A stretch of 13,525 bases of DNA from Nitrosomonadales bacterium (GCA_003104895.1 PQAG01000182.1:1-13525), one strand, 5' to 3'. Counted from the first letter of the stretch, positions 5,428 to 12,458 are shown. Notes: a model not told the origin generated them from the letters alone. Program-made: numbers and translations.

Positions 5428-5898
5428 TTATTTCCGGGCAGCCGGCGCGGGGGTGGCCAGCATCCGGATCAGCAGGATGGCGGAAATCTCGTGGTTCAGG
5501 GCGGTTTCGGCATAATCGCGCGCGCTTCTGCCCTGATTGTCCTTGGCATGGACATCGGCACCCTTGCTGAGGAGCAGCTCAAGATTTGCCTTGCGCCCGG
5601 AAAATGCGGCGATATGCAGCGGCGTGGCGCCATTGTTGTCCTTCACATTGACAGCGGCCCCTTTCTCGATCAGCAGGCGGGCGGCGTCCGGCGCAGAATT
5701 GCCGGCCGCAATATGGAGCGGCGTCGAGCCAAGTTCGTTTCTGGCATTCACCATGCTGCGGTTTGCGGCAACCATCCTGTTGACGGCCTGCGCGTCTCCC
5801 TCCCTCACGGTTTCGTGCAGGGTAGCGGCAAGGACGGAAAGGCTCGCCCCCAGCGCCAGGGCGCCGATAATGGATGAAAAGAAACGGCTTTGGATCAT
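5428..5898 (-). CDS. Exported ankyrin-repeat protein
   Basis: 156 residues: a signal peptide (about 1-25, MIQSRFFSSIIGALALGASLSVLA) followed by about four ankyrin repeats (near 26-55, 57-86, 90-119 and a degenerate last one at 123-147). The repeat signatures are visible in STPLHIAAGNSAPDAARLLIEKGA and ATPLHIAAFSGRKANLELLLSKGA. Ankyrin repeats are protein-binding scaffolds. Exported bacterial versions are known beside periplasmic redox or peroxide-defence enzymes, which fits the SCO1/cytochrome neighbours, but the partner is unknown. The start at 5898 is preferred over the ATGs at 5904 and 5916 because AGGA sits seven bases before it. It is the first gene of the minus-strand group and faces the divergent Adhesin_E-like gene across about 90 bp. 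Confidence 0.88.
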   Translation of the reverse strand: MIQSRFFSSIIGALALGASLSVLAATLHETVREGDAQAVNRMVAANRSMVNARNELGSTPLHIAAGNSAPDAARLLIEKGAAVNVKDNNGATPLHIAAFSGRKANLELLLSKGADVHAKDNQGRSARDYAETALNHEISAILLIRMLATPAPAARK

Positions 5899-5989
5899 GT
5901 TCATTTCCTGTTGCAAATCAATTCATGCAGTGAAGATATTGGATAAAATACCCGTCAGTTTAGTCTGAATACATTCAAGGAGTAAATCT
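5899..5989. promoter_or_regulatory. Divergent promoter region
   Basis: This AT-richer 91-bp spacer must drive the ankyrin-led group leftward and the small exported protein rightward. Rightward candidates are TTGCAA (5911-5916)-18-GATATT (5935-5940) and TTGGAT (5939-5944)-16-TAGTCT (5961-5966); neither is strong. AAGGAG at 5977-5982 is the ribosome binding site of the rightward gene. I could not pick a convincing leftward promoter. Confidence 0.35.
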
Positions 5990-6397
5990 ATGGGCAAATT
6001 GATCGGCACCGGAAGTCTTGTGATCATCCTGAGCGGAGCATTGTTCGGCAGCCAGGTGATGGCGGCTGAATGGACCCCCATCAAGCAGGGGGATGACACG
6101 GTGCGCGAGATCGACACCGCCAGCATCAGGAAGAATGGCCCGCTGGCGACATTCACCGCGCGCCATACCTTCGTGGACCGCAATGAATACAAGGTGGGCC
6201 GGCGCGCGGCGCAATACCTCCTGATTCACTCCCGCGCCAATTGCGGTTTCCGCACCCTTGCCCAGCTCGCCACCGAGGCCTACGACGAAAAGATGGCTTT
6301 GATCAGCAAGCAGCTGATTCAGCAGCCCCAGGACTTGCCGGTGACGCAGGGGAGCATCGACGAGAGCACGCTGAATTTCGTTTGCGCCGTAAAGTAA
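5990..6397 (+). CDS. Small exported protein, Adhesin_E-like
   Basis: 135 residues with a signal peptide (cleavage near VMA-AEW, residue 25). The mature protein begins with a tryptophan strand (EWTPIKQGDDTVREIDTASIRKNGPLATFTARHTF) and ends with FVCAVK. The W...D-x-x-S-I-R-x-x-G opening, two cysteines (C85 in SRANCGFRT, C132 near the end) and the ~110-residue mature size resemble the surface-adhesin protein E (Adhesin_E) family of small secreted proteobacterial proteins. These are widespread, and most have no demonstrated adhesive role. AAGGAG seven bases before the ATG fixes the start. It precedes the FmdE-like gene by 39 bp and may be co-transcribed with it, but nothing obvious links their functions. 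Confidence 0.65.
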   Translation: MGKLIGTGSLVIILSGALFGSQVMAAEWTPIKQGDDTVREIDTASIRKNGPLATFTARHTFVDRNEYKVGRRAAQYLLIHSRANCGFRTLAQLATEAYDEKMALISKQLIQQPQDLPVTQGSIDESTLNFVCAVK

Positions 6398-6436
6398 GCC
6401 CGCTTTTAGTCATCTCAACGGATCCAGGGAAATCCC

Positions 6437-7039
6437 ATGAATGCACCCCAGTTTTTCGCGGCTGTGCGCACCATCCGCATGCACGACCCGCTCGCTGACT
6501 TTCTCGGCGCGATGGAGGATGGCCTGATCGAATACACCTACCTCGACGCGGTCAAACTTGCCGGGCACTCCTGCCCCACTGTGGCAGGCGCCTACCTGGC
6601 AACGCTGAAGGCGCTGGAACATCTCTACCCGGGAAACGCACCGCAGCGAGGAGACATCAAGGTCTCCTTCCGCGACTCCATCACGAGCGGGGTCACCGGC
6701 GTCATGGCAAATATCGCCACCCTGATCACCGGCGCCACCCAGGACAATGGCTTCAAGGGGATCGGCGGCAAATTCGACCGGCGCAATCTGCTGTTTTTTG
6801 ACGCTCCCATCAGCAGCGAGATTCGCTTCGAGCGCCGCGACACGGGCGCTGCCGTGAACACCACCTACCACCCCGAAATCGCGCCGCCGGATTCCGCCAT
6901 GAAGGAACTGATGCAAATGGTCATGGCGGGCTGCGCAGGTGCAGCCGGGCAGAAGGAATTCGCCAGATTGTGGCAGGAAAGGGTCCGGCGCATCCTGATC
7001 GAGCTCATCGATGACCCGCGGCTGGTCGTTCTGAGCTGA
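6437..7039 (+). CDS. FmdE-like domain protein (putative)
   Basis: 200 residues, no signal peptide or membrane segment, so cytosolic. The recognisable segment is DAVKLAGHSCPTVAGAYL at 37-54: the G-H-x-C-P signature followed by a small-residue helix is typical of the FmdE family (molybdenum formylmethanofuran dehydrogenase subunit E-like), a metal-binding alpha/beta fold using the His and Cys. After it come a RGDIKVSFRDSITSGVTGVMANI strand-helix and a conserved-looking GGKFDRRNLLFFDAP motif. The CX2C zinc ribbon that some FmdE proteins carry at the C-terminus is absent. AGGGA at 6426-6430 supports the ATG. The next gene starts 3 bases after the stop and the pair is probably co-translated. The substrate is unknown; a link to methanofuran is not implied, since there are no formylmethanofuran genes here. 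Confidence 0.6.
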   Translation: MNAPQFFAAVRTIRMHDPLADFLGAMEDGLIEYTYLDAVKLAGHSCPTVAGAYLATLKALEHLYPGNAPQRGDIKVSFRDSITSGVTGVMANIATLITGATQDNGFKGIGGKFDRRNLLFFDAPISSEIRFERRDTGAAVNTTYHPEIAPPDSAMKELMQMVMAGCAGAAGQKEFARLWQERVRRILIELIDDPRLVVLS

Positions 7040-7042
7040 CGC

Positions 7043-7573
7043 ATGGAAAAGCTGACGCTGCTTCTAAGCCCCGGGCAGATGGACACCCAGTGCCAGGTGC
7101 TGATCACGCAAACCCGCCATTCCGGCCAGACGCTGGCGGCACTCACCGCCCTGCACTCGTTCATCACTGCGACAGCCCGGCCAGACGAACAAACCGGCAG
7201 CGCATACCACGAAATCAAGCGCATCCTCGAGCAGCATATCGCCTCGGCACGCAACAGCGTCATGGATGACAACCTCGCGCGCCTGCTTGGCGCACTTGAA
7301 GAACAGAGCCTGAGCGAAATTCAGGGGGTGCATGCAGCGCTCTCCCGCAACGGCTTCCACCAGACCGTGCTGGCCGCCATCCAGCGGCTGCCGGACGCCA
7401 GGCTGCGCGCCGCTGCCGCCTGGGCAGACGCCTGGCAACGCGACGCCCGGACGCGCGCGGAGGCCGCCAGCCCTTATCCGGACGCGCTGAACCTGCGCGG
7501 GGCCGGCGTCTCGCCCGCCCGCTTCGCCGCCATGTCCGAGCTCAACATCTACCTGCAGGAAGCGGTTGCCTGA
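7043..7573 (+). CDS. Unknown cytosolic protein paired with the FmdE-like gene
   Basis: 176 residues, predicted almost entirely alpha-helical and soluble; only one cysteine (QCQVLI, residue 18), so no metal site is evident. I recognise no family. The start ATG lies 3 bases after the FmdE-like stop and has no good Shine-Dalgarno sequence, consistent with translational coupling to that gene. The middle (AYHEIKRILEQHIASARNSVMDDNLARLLGALEEQSLSEIQGVHAALSR) is compatible with coiled or bundled helices, and the C-terminus ends in a hydrophobic helix pair (PARFAAMSELNIYLQEAVA). Codon use and GC content match its neighbours. A role as partner of the FmdE-like protein is inferred from the operon arrangement only. 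Confidence 0.7.
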   Translation: MEKLTLLLSPGQMDTQCQVLITQTRHSGQTLAALTALHSFITATARPDEQTGSAYHEIKRILEQHIASARNSVMDDNLARLLGALEEQSLSEIQGVHAALSRNGFHQTVLAAIQRLPDARLRAAAAWADAWQRDARTRAEAASPYPDALNLRGAGVSPARFAAMSELNIYLQEAVA

Positions 7574-7655
7574 ATCTGGCCTGATGACGGCATGCTTGCG
7601 GAGGCTTACTATTGGAACTGCGGAACCCCCCGTATTTTCGCCTCAAGGAGCCATG

Positions 7656-8207
7656 ATGAAATCCAGATTCGAAAACCGCACCCCCTTCTCACTGCTGCTG
7701 CTTGGCCTGGCCGCCGTCTCGCTGGCAGGAGGCGCGCTCGCCTCAGACATGCCAAAGCGCAAATCCGGCCTGTGGGAAATCAGCACGAGCATGGAAGGCA
7801 TGCCCAGCATGGGCCCCATGCAGCAGTGCATCGACCAGAACACCGACAATCTCATGCAGGAACGCGCGCAAAAGGAAAAGCCCAATTGCAGCGTGATGGA
7901 CGTCAAACAACAGGGCAACAAAGTCACCATGCATTCGGTGTGCAAATTCGAGAATACCACGGCAACGACCGATGCCGTGTTCACCGGCGCCTTTGACTCA
8001 GCCTACAAGGGGAACATGCATACCCGCTACAGCCCGCCGATGCATGGCATGGGCGAAGCAAAAATGACCATGGAAGCCAAATGGCTGGGCCCCTGCAAGG
8101 CCGGCCAGAAGCCTGGCGACGTGATCATGCCGAACATGAAGGGCATGAACATGAACGAAATGATGAAGGACCCGAAATTCCAGGAAATGATGAAGCGGCA
8201 GAAATAA
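7656..8207 (+). CDS. Exported DUF3617-like, methionine-rich protein
   Basis: 183 residues with signal peptide (about 1-30, ending GGALAS). The mature protein opens with KSGLWEISTSMEGMPSMGPMQQCID, the G-x-W-E-x-S/T start followed by a Met-rich stretch and a cysteine that marks the DUF3617 family of small periplasmic proteins. Four cysteines (58, 78, 96, 147) could make two disulfides, and TTDAVFTGAFDSAYKGNMHTRYSPPMHGMGEAKMTMEAKWLGPC matches the beta-rich rest of the family. Methionines are very dense at both ends (MEGMPSMGPM and MPNMKGMNMNEMMKDPKFQEMMK), suggestive of Cu(I) binding, but unproven. AAGGAG at 7645-7650 suits the second of two adjacent ATGs (7656, five-base spacing). It is 82 bp from the preceding gene, so it may have its own promoter. 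Confidence 0.78.
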   Translation: MKSRFENRTPFSLLLLGLAAVSLAGGALASDMPKRKSGLWEISTSMEGMPSMGPMQQCIDQNTDNLMQERAQKEKPNCSVMDVKQQGNKVTMHSVCKFENTTATTDAVFTGAFDSAYKGNMHTRYSPPMHGMGEAKMTMEAKWLGPCKAGQKPGDVIMPNMKGMNMNEMMKDPKFQEMMKRQK

Positions 8208-8244
8208 TCTTCTTCCTCAAAACCTCACTGCCGGAGGGTGTGCA

Positions 8245-8841
8245 TCAGTAGGGCTTCTGCCCCACCCAATTTCCGGCAGGGGAATACTGGCACACCCAGA
8301 TCTGGTTCTGATTCCCGCACACCGCCATGCCACAGCCGACAGACGTGGTATTTTTCCATACCACCTGTGTGTAATGTCCGCACGTTCCGGAAGGTGTGCA
8401 AGCATTAGCAGCATGGTTGTAATGCTTTTTCTCGCTGCCCCAGGAATCCACAACTTCTTTCGGCGCAACGTGACGCAATTCACTCCTGCCATCGGACCAG
8501 CTTACTGCGCTTTGCCAGAAAATATTTTCACCCGCCGCGCCGCCGCTATGCTTCATGTTGCAGTCATGGGCGTTTTTCAGCTGGTCCGCCCATGCCTGAG
8601 CCGAGGATGCCAGTTTTTCTGAATAGGCAATCCCTGGAACGCCCACATCAGCACGCCACTTGTTGTGTGCCACAACCATTCTGGCGCCATCCACGCTGCC
8701 AGACGAAGAGCCGCCACTGACTCGAGCTGTGGCAACGGCGTCACCCTCGCCCCAAAAACCCTCTGTCCCGGTAAAATCGGCATGGGCAAGACTGCAATGC
8801 AGAACAATCAGGGCGCTCAATGTGCCTGGCAAGAGCTTCAA
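8245..8841 (-). CDS. Exported CAP/SCP-domain (PR-1-like) protein, TTG start
   Basis: 198 residues: a signal peptide (1-21, ending SLAHA), a Gly/Ser-rich linker (VSGGSSSGS), then a CAP (CRISP/antigen 5/PR-1) domain. Visible CAP signatures are AHNKWRADVGVPGIAYSEKLASSAQAWA (CAP helix 1), MKHSGGAAGENIFW with H98 and E105, E129 in KEVVDSW, CGHYTQVVW with H156 at 155-162, and the closing IWVCQYSPAGNWVGQKPY. The four CAP cavity residues (two His, two Glu) are thus all present, with several disulfide-forming cysteines, so the layout is close to plant PR-1. No ATG lies in frame near the start. A TTG at 8841, preceded by AGGGAG with a six-base spacer, is the natural start and yields an ideal signal peptide. 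Function in bacteria is not settled; extracellular or periplasmic ligand binding is plausible. Confidence 0.88.
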   Translation of the reverse strand: MKLLPGTLSALIVLHCSLAHADFTGTEGFWGEGDAVATARVSGGSSSGSVDGARMVVAHNKWRADVGVPGIAYSEKLASSAQAWADQLKNAHDCNMKHSGGAAGENIFWQSAVSWSDGRSELRHVAPKEVVDSWGSEKKHYNHAANACTPSGTCGHYTQVVWKNTTSVGCGMAVCGNQNQIWVCQYSPAGNWVGQKPY

Positions 8842-8883
8842 AGCGGACTCCCTAAACAATGCATCCCAACTTAAGGCAACAAT

Positions 8884-8908
8884 AAGGGCGCTCCGGAGGG
8901 ATGCCCTT
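8884..8908 (-). terminator. Probable intrinsic terminator of the lipoprotein gene
   Basis: On the minus strand, downstream of the lipoprotein stop, AAGGGC and GCCCTT form a 6-bp stem enclosing a second CTCC/GGAG stem, followed by TTATTGTT. The 3' T-run is interrupted, so strength is uncertain. It would separate the lipoprotein from the CAP gene. Confidence 0.45.
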
Positions 8909-8932
8909 GCAGGGGAAACAGCCTGGAACGGA

Positions 8933-9391
8933 TCAGTTTCGCGTCACTCGTGTCGCGCCCCCGCCGCTCAGCACGCGCACCCGGTCACCGGGACGGATGT
9001 CTTCGTCTGCTTCCTGGGTGACGGCGATCATTCTGCCGCTATCCAGCTTGACGGTGATCTCCAGGCCAGTTTTTTTGGTGACGCCTTCTTCAATGGCCGA
9101 GCCGGCAACGCCGCCGGCAACCGCGCCCAGAATGGCTCCGACCGTGCTGCCCTTGCCGCCGCCGATGTTGCTGCCGGCAATGCCGCCCACCGCCGCACCC
9201 GCAATCGTTCCCACCGGGGTTTTGGTGCCTTCAAGCTGCACCTGGCGCACGCTTTCCACCACCCCCATCTGCACTTCCTGGGCCTGGCGTGCCTGCGAAC
9301 GCGTATAGGCGCCCCCCGACATGCTCGAAGCACATCCGCCCAGAACCATTGCTGCAATCAGCATCACACCTGCCATTTTGATCGTGTACAT
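8933..9391 (-). CDS. Outer-membrane lipoprotein, SlyB-like glycine zipper
   Basis: 152-residue lipoprotein: signal peptide with lipobox VLGGC (acylated cysteine C20), then QARQAQEVQMGVVESVRQVQLEG. A glycine-zipper pair follows at 62-99 (GTIAGAAVGGIAGSNIGGGKGSTVGAILGAVAGGVAGSAIEEG), and the protein ends in a small beta domain (LEITVKLDSGRMIAVTQEADEDIRPGDRVRVLSGGGATRVTR). This order is that of SlyB/Pcp-type 17-kDa outer-membrane lipoproteins, which help envelope integrity under stress. An in-frame ATG at 9415 exists, but the ATG at 9391 has AAGGGGA about five bases upstream and gives the normal lipoprotein signal. It is flanked by its own probable terminator and by a 192-bp spacer, so it appears to be monocistronic. 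Confidence 0.9.
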   Translation of the reverse strand: MYTIKMAGVMLIAAMVLGGCASSMSGGAYTRSQARQAQEVQMGVVESVRQVQLEGTKTPVGTIAGAAVGGIAGSNIGGGKGSTVGAILGAVAGGVAGSAIEEGVTKKTGLEITVKLDSGRMIAVTQEADEDIRPGDRVRVLSGGGATRVTRN

Positions 9392-9540
9392 GAATTTCCC
9401 CTTCAAAAATATCAAATCTGCTTAACGCACGGCATGCCAGACAGTTTACCACCGCGTCACGCTATTTCTGAGACAGCGGCTGTTACAACAAGTTTAATAT
9501 GGCGCTGAAGCCAGGCCACATACCCCCATCGACAACGAGG

Positions 9541-9569
9541 TTGAACAAGGCAATGGGACATGCTAGTCT
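9541..9569 (+). promoter_or_regulatory. Candidate promoter of the radical SAM-ubiUVT operon
   Basis: TTGAAC (9541-9546), a 17-base spacer ending in TGC (extended -10 form), and TAGTCT (9564-9569). A start about seven bases downstream would leave only ~8 bases before the ATG at 9584, consistent with the absence of a Shine-Dalgarno sequence there. Confidence 0.4.
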
Positions 9570-9583
9570 ACTTGTCCTGAATT

Positions 9584-10537
9584 ATGGCGCTATCCGACTA
9601 CATTCACACCTTCGGCCAGCACCTGCTCCAGCTTCACGGCGAGCGGGTGCACAAGATCGCCCTCGATGTTGGATTCACCTGCCCCAACCGCGACGGGGTC
9701 AAGGGTATCGGTGGCTGCACCTTTTGCAACAACAGCTCCTTCAGCCCCAACGGGCGCCAGCCGCGACCCATGGAAACCCAGCTGGACAGCGGCCGGAACG
9801 CCATCGCAAAACGCACGCGCGCGAAGAAATACCTCGCCTATTTCCAGGCCTACACCAACACTTATGCCGACGTGACGGAGCTGGACGCGCTTTACCGCCA
9901 AGCACTGACACACCATGACATCATGGGCCTGTCCATCGGCACGCGGCCCGATTGCGTCTCGCCCCAGGTACTGGATTTGCTGGCCGATTATCGCGCGCAA
10001 GGACGGATCGTTTGGCTGGAGCTGGGCCTGCAGTCTTCCTTTGACGAGACCCTGCAGCGCGTCAACCGCGGGCATGGGCTGAAGGAATACCGGGATGTCA
10101 CAATTGCGGCGCGCCGGCGCGGCATCCCGGTGTGCGCCCACCTCATCCTGGGCCTGCCTGGCGAAGGCAAGGACCATTATCACGCCACCCTGGACAGAGT
10201 GCTCGAGATCGGCGTGGACGGCCTCAAGCTGCACCCCCTGCATGTGGTGAAACACACCGTTCTGGCCAACCAGTGGCGGCGCGGCGAATACCAGCCTCTG
10301 ACGCGCGGGGCCTACATCCGGCACGCGGCGGACCTGATCGAGCGCACGCCTGAAGATATTATCTACCATCGCGTCACCGGCACCGCGGCAAAGGACATTC
10401 TGCTCGCGCCCGAGTGGTGCTCGCAGAAATGGAACGTGCTCAACGGCATCGAGCGCGAACTCGCACGGCGCGGCCACCGCCAGGGCCAGTTCGCCGGCAT
10501 ATCATGGATCAACGAGGAAATTCCCGATGCAGCCTGA
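9584..10537 (+). CDS. yhcC: YhcC-type radical SAM protein (TIGR01212 family)
   Basis: 317-residue cytosolic radical SAM protein, close in length to E. coli YhcC (~309). The N-terminal pattern FGQHLLQLHGERVHKIALDVGFTCPNRDG followed by GGCTFCNN is diagnostic: C33, C45 and C48 would bind the [4Fe-4S] cluster that cleaves S-adenosylmethionine. Other family segments are LSIGTRPDCVSPQVLDLLADY, WLELGLQSSFDETLQRVNRGH, HLILGLPGEGKDHY and GVDGLKLHPLHVVKHT. The substrate is not established. Its stop overlaps the ubiU start by 11 bases, so it is in the same operon as ubiUVT, suggesting a shared low-oxygen role. No Shine-Dalgarno sequence precedes the ATG, but the protein N-terminus fits the family and a possible promoter lies immediately upstream. 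Confidence 0.93.
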   Translation: MALSDYIHTFGQHLLQLHGERVHKIALDVGFTCPNRDGVKGIGGCTFCNNSSFSPNGRQPRPMETQLDSGRNAIAKRTRAKKYLAYFQAYTNTYADVTELDALYRQALTHHDIMGLSIGTRPDCVSPQVLDLLADYRAQGRIVWLELGLQSSFDETLQRVNRGHGLKEYRDVTIAARRRGIPVCAHLILGLPGEGKDHYHATLDRVLEIGVDGLKLHPLHVVKHTVLANQWRRGEYQPLTRGAYIRHAADLIERTPEDIIYHRVTGTAAKDILLAPEWCSQKWNVLNGIERELARRGHRQGQFAGISWINEEIPDAA

Positions 10538-11543
10538 AACTAGAAAATTCGAACTGGTCTGTCCGGCAGGCAGTCTGCCTGCCCTGAAAACCGCGGTCGA
10601 CAATGGCGCCGACTGCGTCTACATGGGGTTCCGCGACGATACCAACGCGCGCAATTTTACCGGCCTGAATTTCGACCTGAACAATGCCAGGGAAGGCGTG
10701 CGCTACGCCCATGCCAAAGGGAAAAAGGCCTTGCTGGCACTCAACACCTACCCCCAGACCAGCGGCTGGCAACGCTGGACCTCGGCCATCGACAATGCCG
10801 CCGAACTCGGCATGGACGCGGTGATTCTGGCCGACCCGGGACTGATGCAGTACGCCGCAAAAACCCATCCCCAGCTGCGCCTGCATCTTTCGGTGCAAGG
10901 CTCGGCCACCAATTACGAGGCGATCAATTTCTACCATGAACACTTCGGCATCCAGCGCGCCGTCGTACCGCGCGTGCTGGCGCTGGCCCAGGTCGAGCAG
11001 TTGATGAGCAAAACCCAGGTGGAAATCGAGCTGTTCGGCTTCGGCGGCCTGTGCGTCATGGTGGAAGGCCGCTGCGCCCTGTCCTCCTACGCCACCGGCG
11101 ATTCGCCCAACACCTGCGGGGTGTGCTCTCCGCCCAAGGCGGTGCGCTGGCAGGAAACGCCAAACGGGCTGGAATCGCGCCTCAACGGCATCCTCATCGA
11201 CCGCTACGGCAAGGATGAGAATACCGGCTACCCCACGCTGTGCAAGGGGCGCTTCGACGTGGCGGGAGAAACCTATTACGCCATCGAGGAACCCACCAGC
11301 CTCAACACCCTGGAACTGCTGCCGGAACTGATGCGCATGGGTGTTGCCGCGATCAAGATCGAGGGGCGCCAGCGCAGCCCGGCCTACGTGGCCCAGGTCA
11401 CCAAGGTGTGGCGCGAGGCCATCGACGCCTGCCGCCGCAACCGCGAACAATTTGCCGTCAAACCGGCGTGGATGAACGAGCTCGGCAAGGTCTCCGAAGG
11501 CCAGCAGCAGACGCTGGGCGCCTACTACCGCCCCTGGAAATAA
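10527..11543 (+). CDS. ubiU: UbiU, O2-independent ubiquinone biosynthesis (U32 family)
   Basis: 338-residue member of the peptidase U32 family that, with UbiV, forms the [4Fe-4S] heterodimer needed for ring hydroxylation of ubiquinone precursors without O2, using prephenate as oxygen donor in E. coli. The sequence reads very like E. coli UbiU (YhbU): FELVCPAGSLPALKTAVDNGADCVYMG, GFGGLCVMVEGRCALSSY, CSPPKAVRWQETPNGLESRLN, GYPTLCKGRF and EEPTSLNTLELLPELM. The four cluster cysteines are present as C176, C183, C200 and C239. C197 in NTCGVC is an additional cysteine where E. coli has another residue. GAGG precedes the ATG by nine bases within the end of the radical SAM gene, with which it overlaps. 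ubiV follows after 3 bases. Confidence 0.95.
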   Translation: MQPETRKFELVCPAGSLPALKTAVDNGADCVYMGFRDDTNARNFTGLNFDLNNAREGVRYAHAKGKKALLALNTYPQTSGWQRWTSAIDNAAELGMDAVILADPGLMQYAAKTHPQLRLHLSVQGSATNYEAINFYHEHFGIQRAVVPRVLALAQVEQLMSKTQVEIELFGFGGLCVMVEGRCALSSYATGDSPNTCGVCSPPKAVRWQETPNGLESRLNGILIDRYGKDENTGYPTLCKGRFDVAGETYYAIEEPTSLNTLELLPELMRMGVAAIKIEGRQRSPAYVAQVTKVWREAIDACRRNREQFAVKPAWMNELGKVSEGQQQTLGAYYRPWK

Positions 11544-11546
11544 ACC

Positions 11547-12458
11547 ATGAAACTCTCACTCGGCCCCCTCCTCTACTACTGGGACAGCGAAAGGGTAAAC
11601 GCCTTTTACGACGCCATCGCCCAATCTCCGGTGGACATCGTCTACCTCGGCGAAACTGTATGTTCGCGCCGCCACCTTCTGCGCCTGGACGACTGGCTTG
11701 AAGTGGCGAGGAAGCTCAGCGATGCAGGCAAGGAAGTGGTGCTCTCCACCCAGACCCTGATCGAATCCGAGTCCGACCTCAAGACCCTGCGCAAGATCAC
11801 CGCAAATCCCAACTTCCGCGTCGAAGCCAACGACATGGGCGCCGTGCGCCTGCTGGCAAACCGGGTACCCTTCGTGGCCGGCCCCACCCTGAATATCTAT
11901 AACCCGCAAACCCTGCAGCTCCTGGCCGGGATGGGCGCCACGCGCTGGGTCATGCCCGTTGAAATGTCCGCAGCGGCGCTGGCCGACATGCAGCAAAGCC
12001 GCCCAGACGGCATGGAAACCGAGGTCTTCGCCTACGGGCGCCTGCCGCTGGCGTTCTCGGCGCGCTGCTTCACCGCGCGCCACCACAACCTGCAGAAGGA
12101 TGACTGCCAGTTCCGCTGCCTCGATTACGAGAACGGCCTCACTCTCAAAACCCGCGAAGGCCAGCCCTTCCTCACCCTCAACGGCATCCAGACCCAGTCT
12201 GCACGGGTATACAACCTGCTGGGGGATTTCGAAGAATTGCGCGCCAGCGGCGTGGACGTGGTGCGCGTCAGCCCGCAGGCGTACCACAGCGAAAGAATCC
12301 TGCACCTGTTCCGCGAAACGCTGGAGCAGCGCCTGCCACCCGGCCTGGCATTGAGCCAGATGGAAAAACTGATGCCCGAACGGCCCTGCAACGGCTACTG
12401 GCACGGCAAACCCGGCCTGGATTTCATCCCGCAACCCGCGCTCGCCAAAAGCGCCTGA
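11547..12458 (+). CDS. ubiV: UbiV, O2-independent ubiquinone biosynthesis (U32 family)
   Basis: 303 residues, the partner of UbiU; the E. coli protein (YhbV) has ~292. U32 features are the N-terminal KLSLGPLLYYWDSERVNAFYDAIAQSPVDIVYLGETVCSRR, the central barrel segments VPFVAGPTLNIYNPQTLQLLAGMGATRWVMPVEMS, and FAYGRLPLAFSARCFTARHHNLQKDDCQFRCLDY. The [4Fe-4S] ligands expected from E. coli UbiV map onto C39, C174, C187 and C191, so the cluster site is intact. The start lies 3 bases after the ubiU stop with only a weak GGAA, indicating coupled translation. The substrate-side difference from protease-like U32 members cannot be judged here, but context with ubiU and ubiT makes the assignment firm. 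Confidence 0.95.
   Translation: MKLSLGPLLYYWDSERVNAFYDAIAQSPVDIVYLGETVCSRRHLLRLDDWLEVARKLSDAGKEVVLSTQTLIESESDLKTLRKITANPNFRVEANDMGAVRLLANRVPFVAGPTLNIYNPQTLQLLAGMGATRWVMPVEMSAAALADMQQSRPDGMETEVFAYGRLPLAFSARCFTARHHNLQKDDCQFRCLDYENGLTLKTREGQPFLTLNGIQTQSARVYNLLGDFEELRASGVDVVRVSPQAYHSERILHLFRETLEQRLPPGLALSQMEKLMPERPCNGYWHGKPGLDFIPQPALAKSA

Noticed and set aside
4463..5515. 350-codon plus-strand open frame across the SCO1 region
   Set aside because: It lies opposite SCO1 and two signal-peptide proteins with clear motifs; its own translation shows no family features.
8660..9508. 282-codon plus-strand frame across the CAP and lipoprotein genes
   Set aside because: It spans two convincing minus-strand genes and their terminator, and its product is low-complexity Ala/His/Arg sequence.
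9392..9583. Search for an FNR box upstream of the ubiUVT operon
   Set aside because: TTGAACAAGGCAAT at 9541 has only one matching half, so oxygen regulation cannot be claimed from the sequence.
9590..10477. 295-codon minus-strand frame opposite the radical SAM gene
   Set aside because: The plus strand has diagnostic radical SAM cysteines and family motifs; the antisense frame has none.
10509..11450. Long minus-strand open frame (313 codons) opposite ubiU
   Set aside because: The plus strand encodes a complete conserved UbiU. The antisense frame is open because of GC-rich codon bias and shows no recognisable domain.
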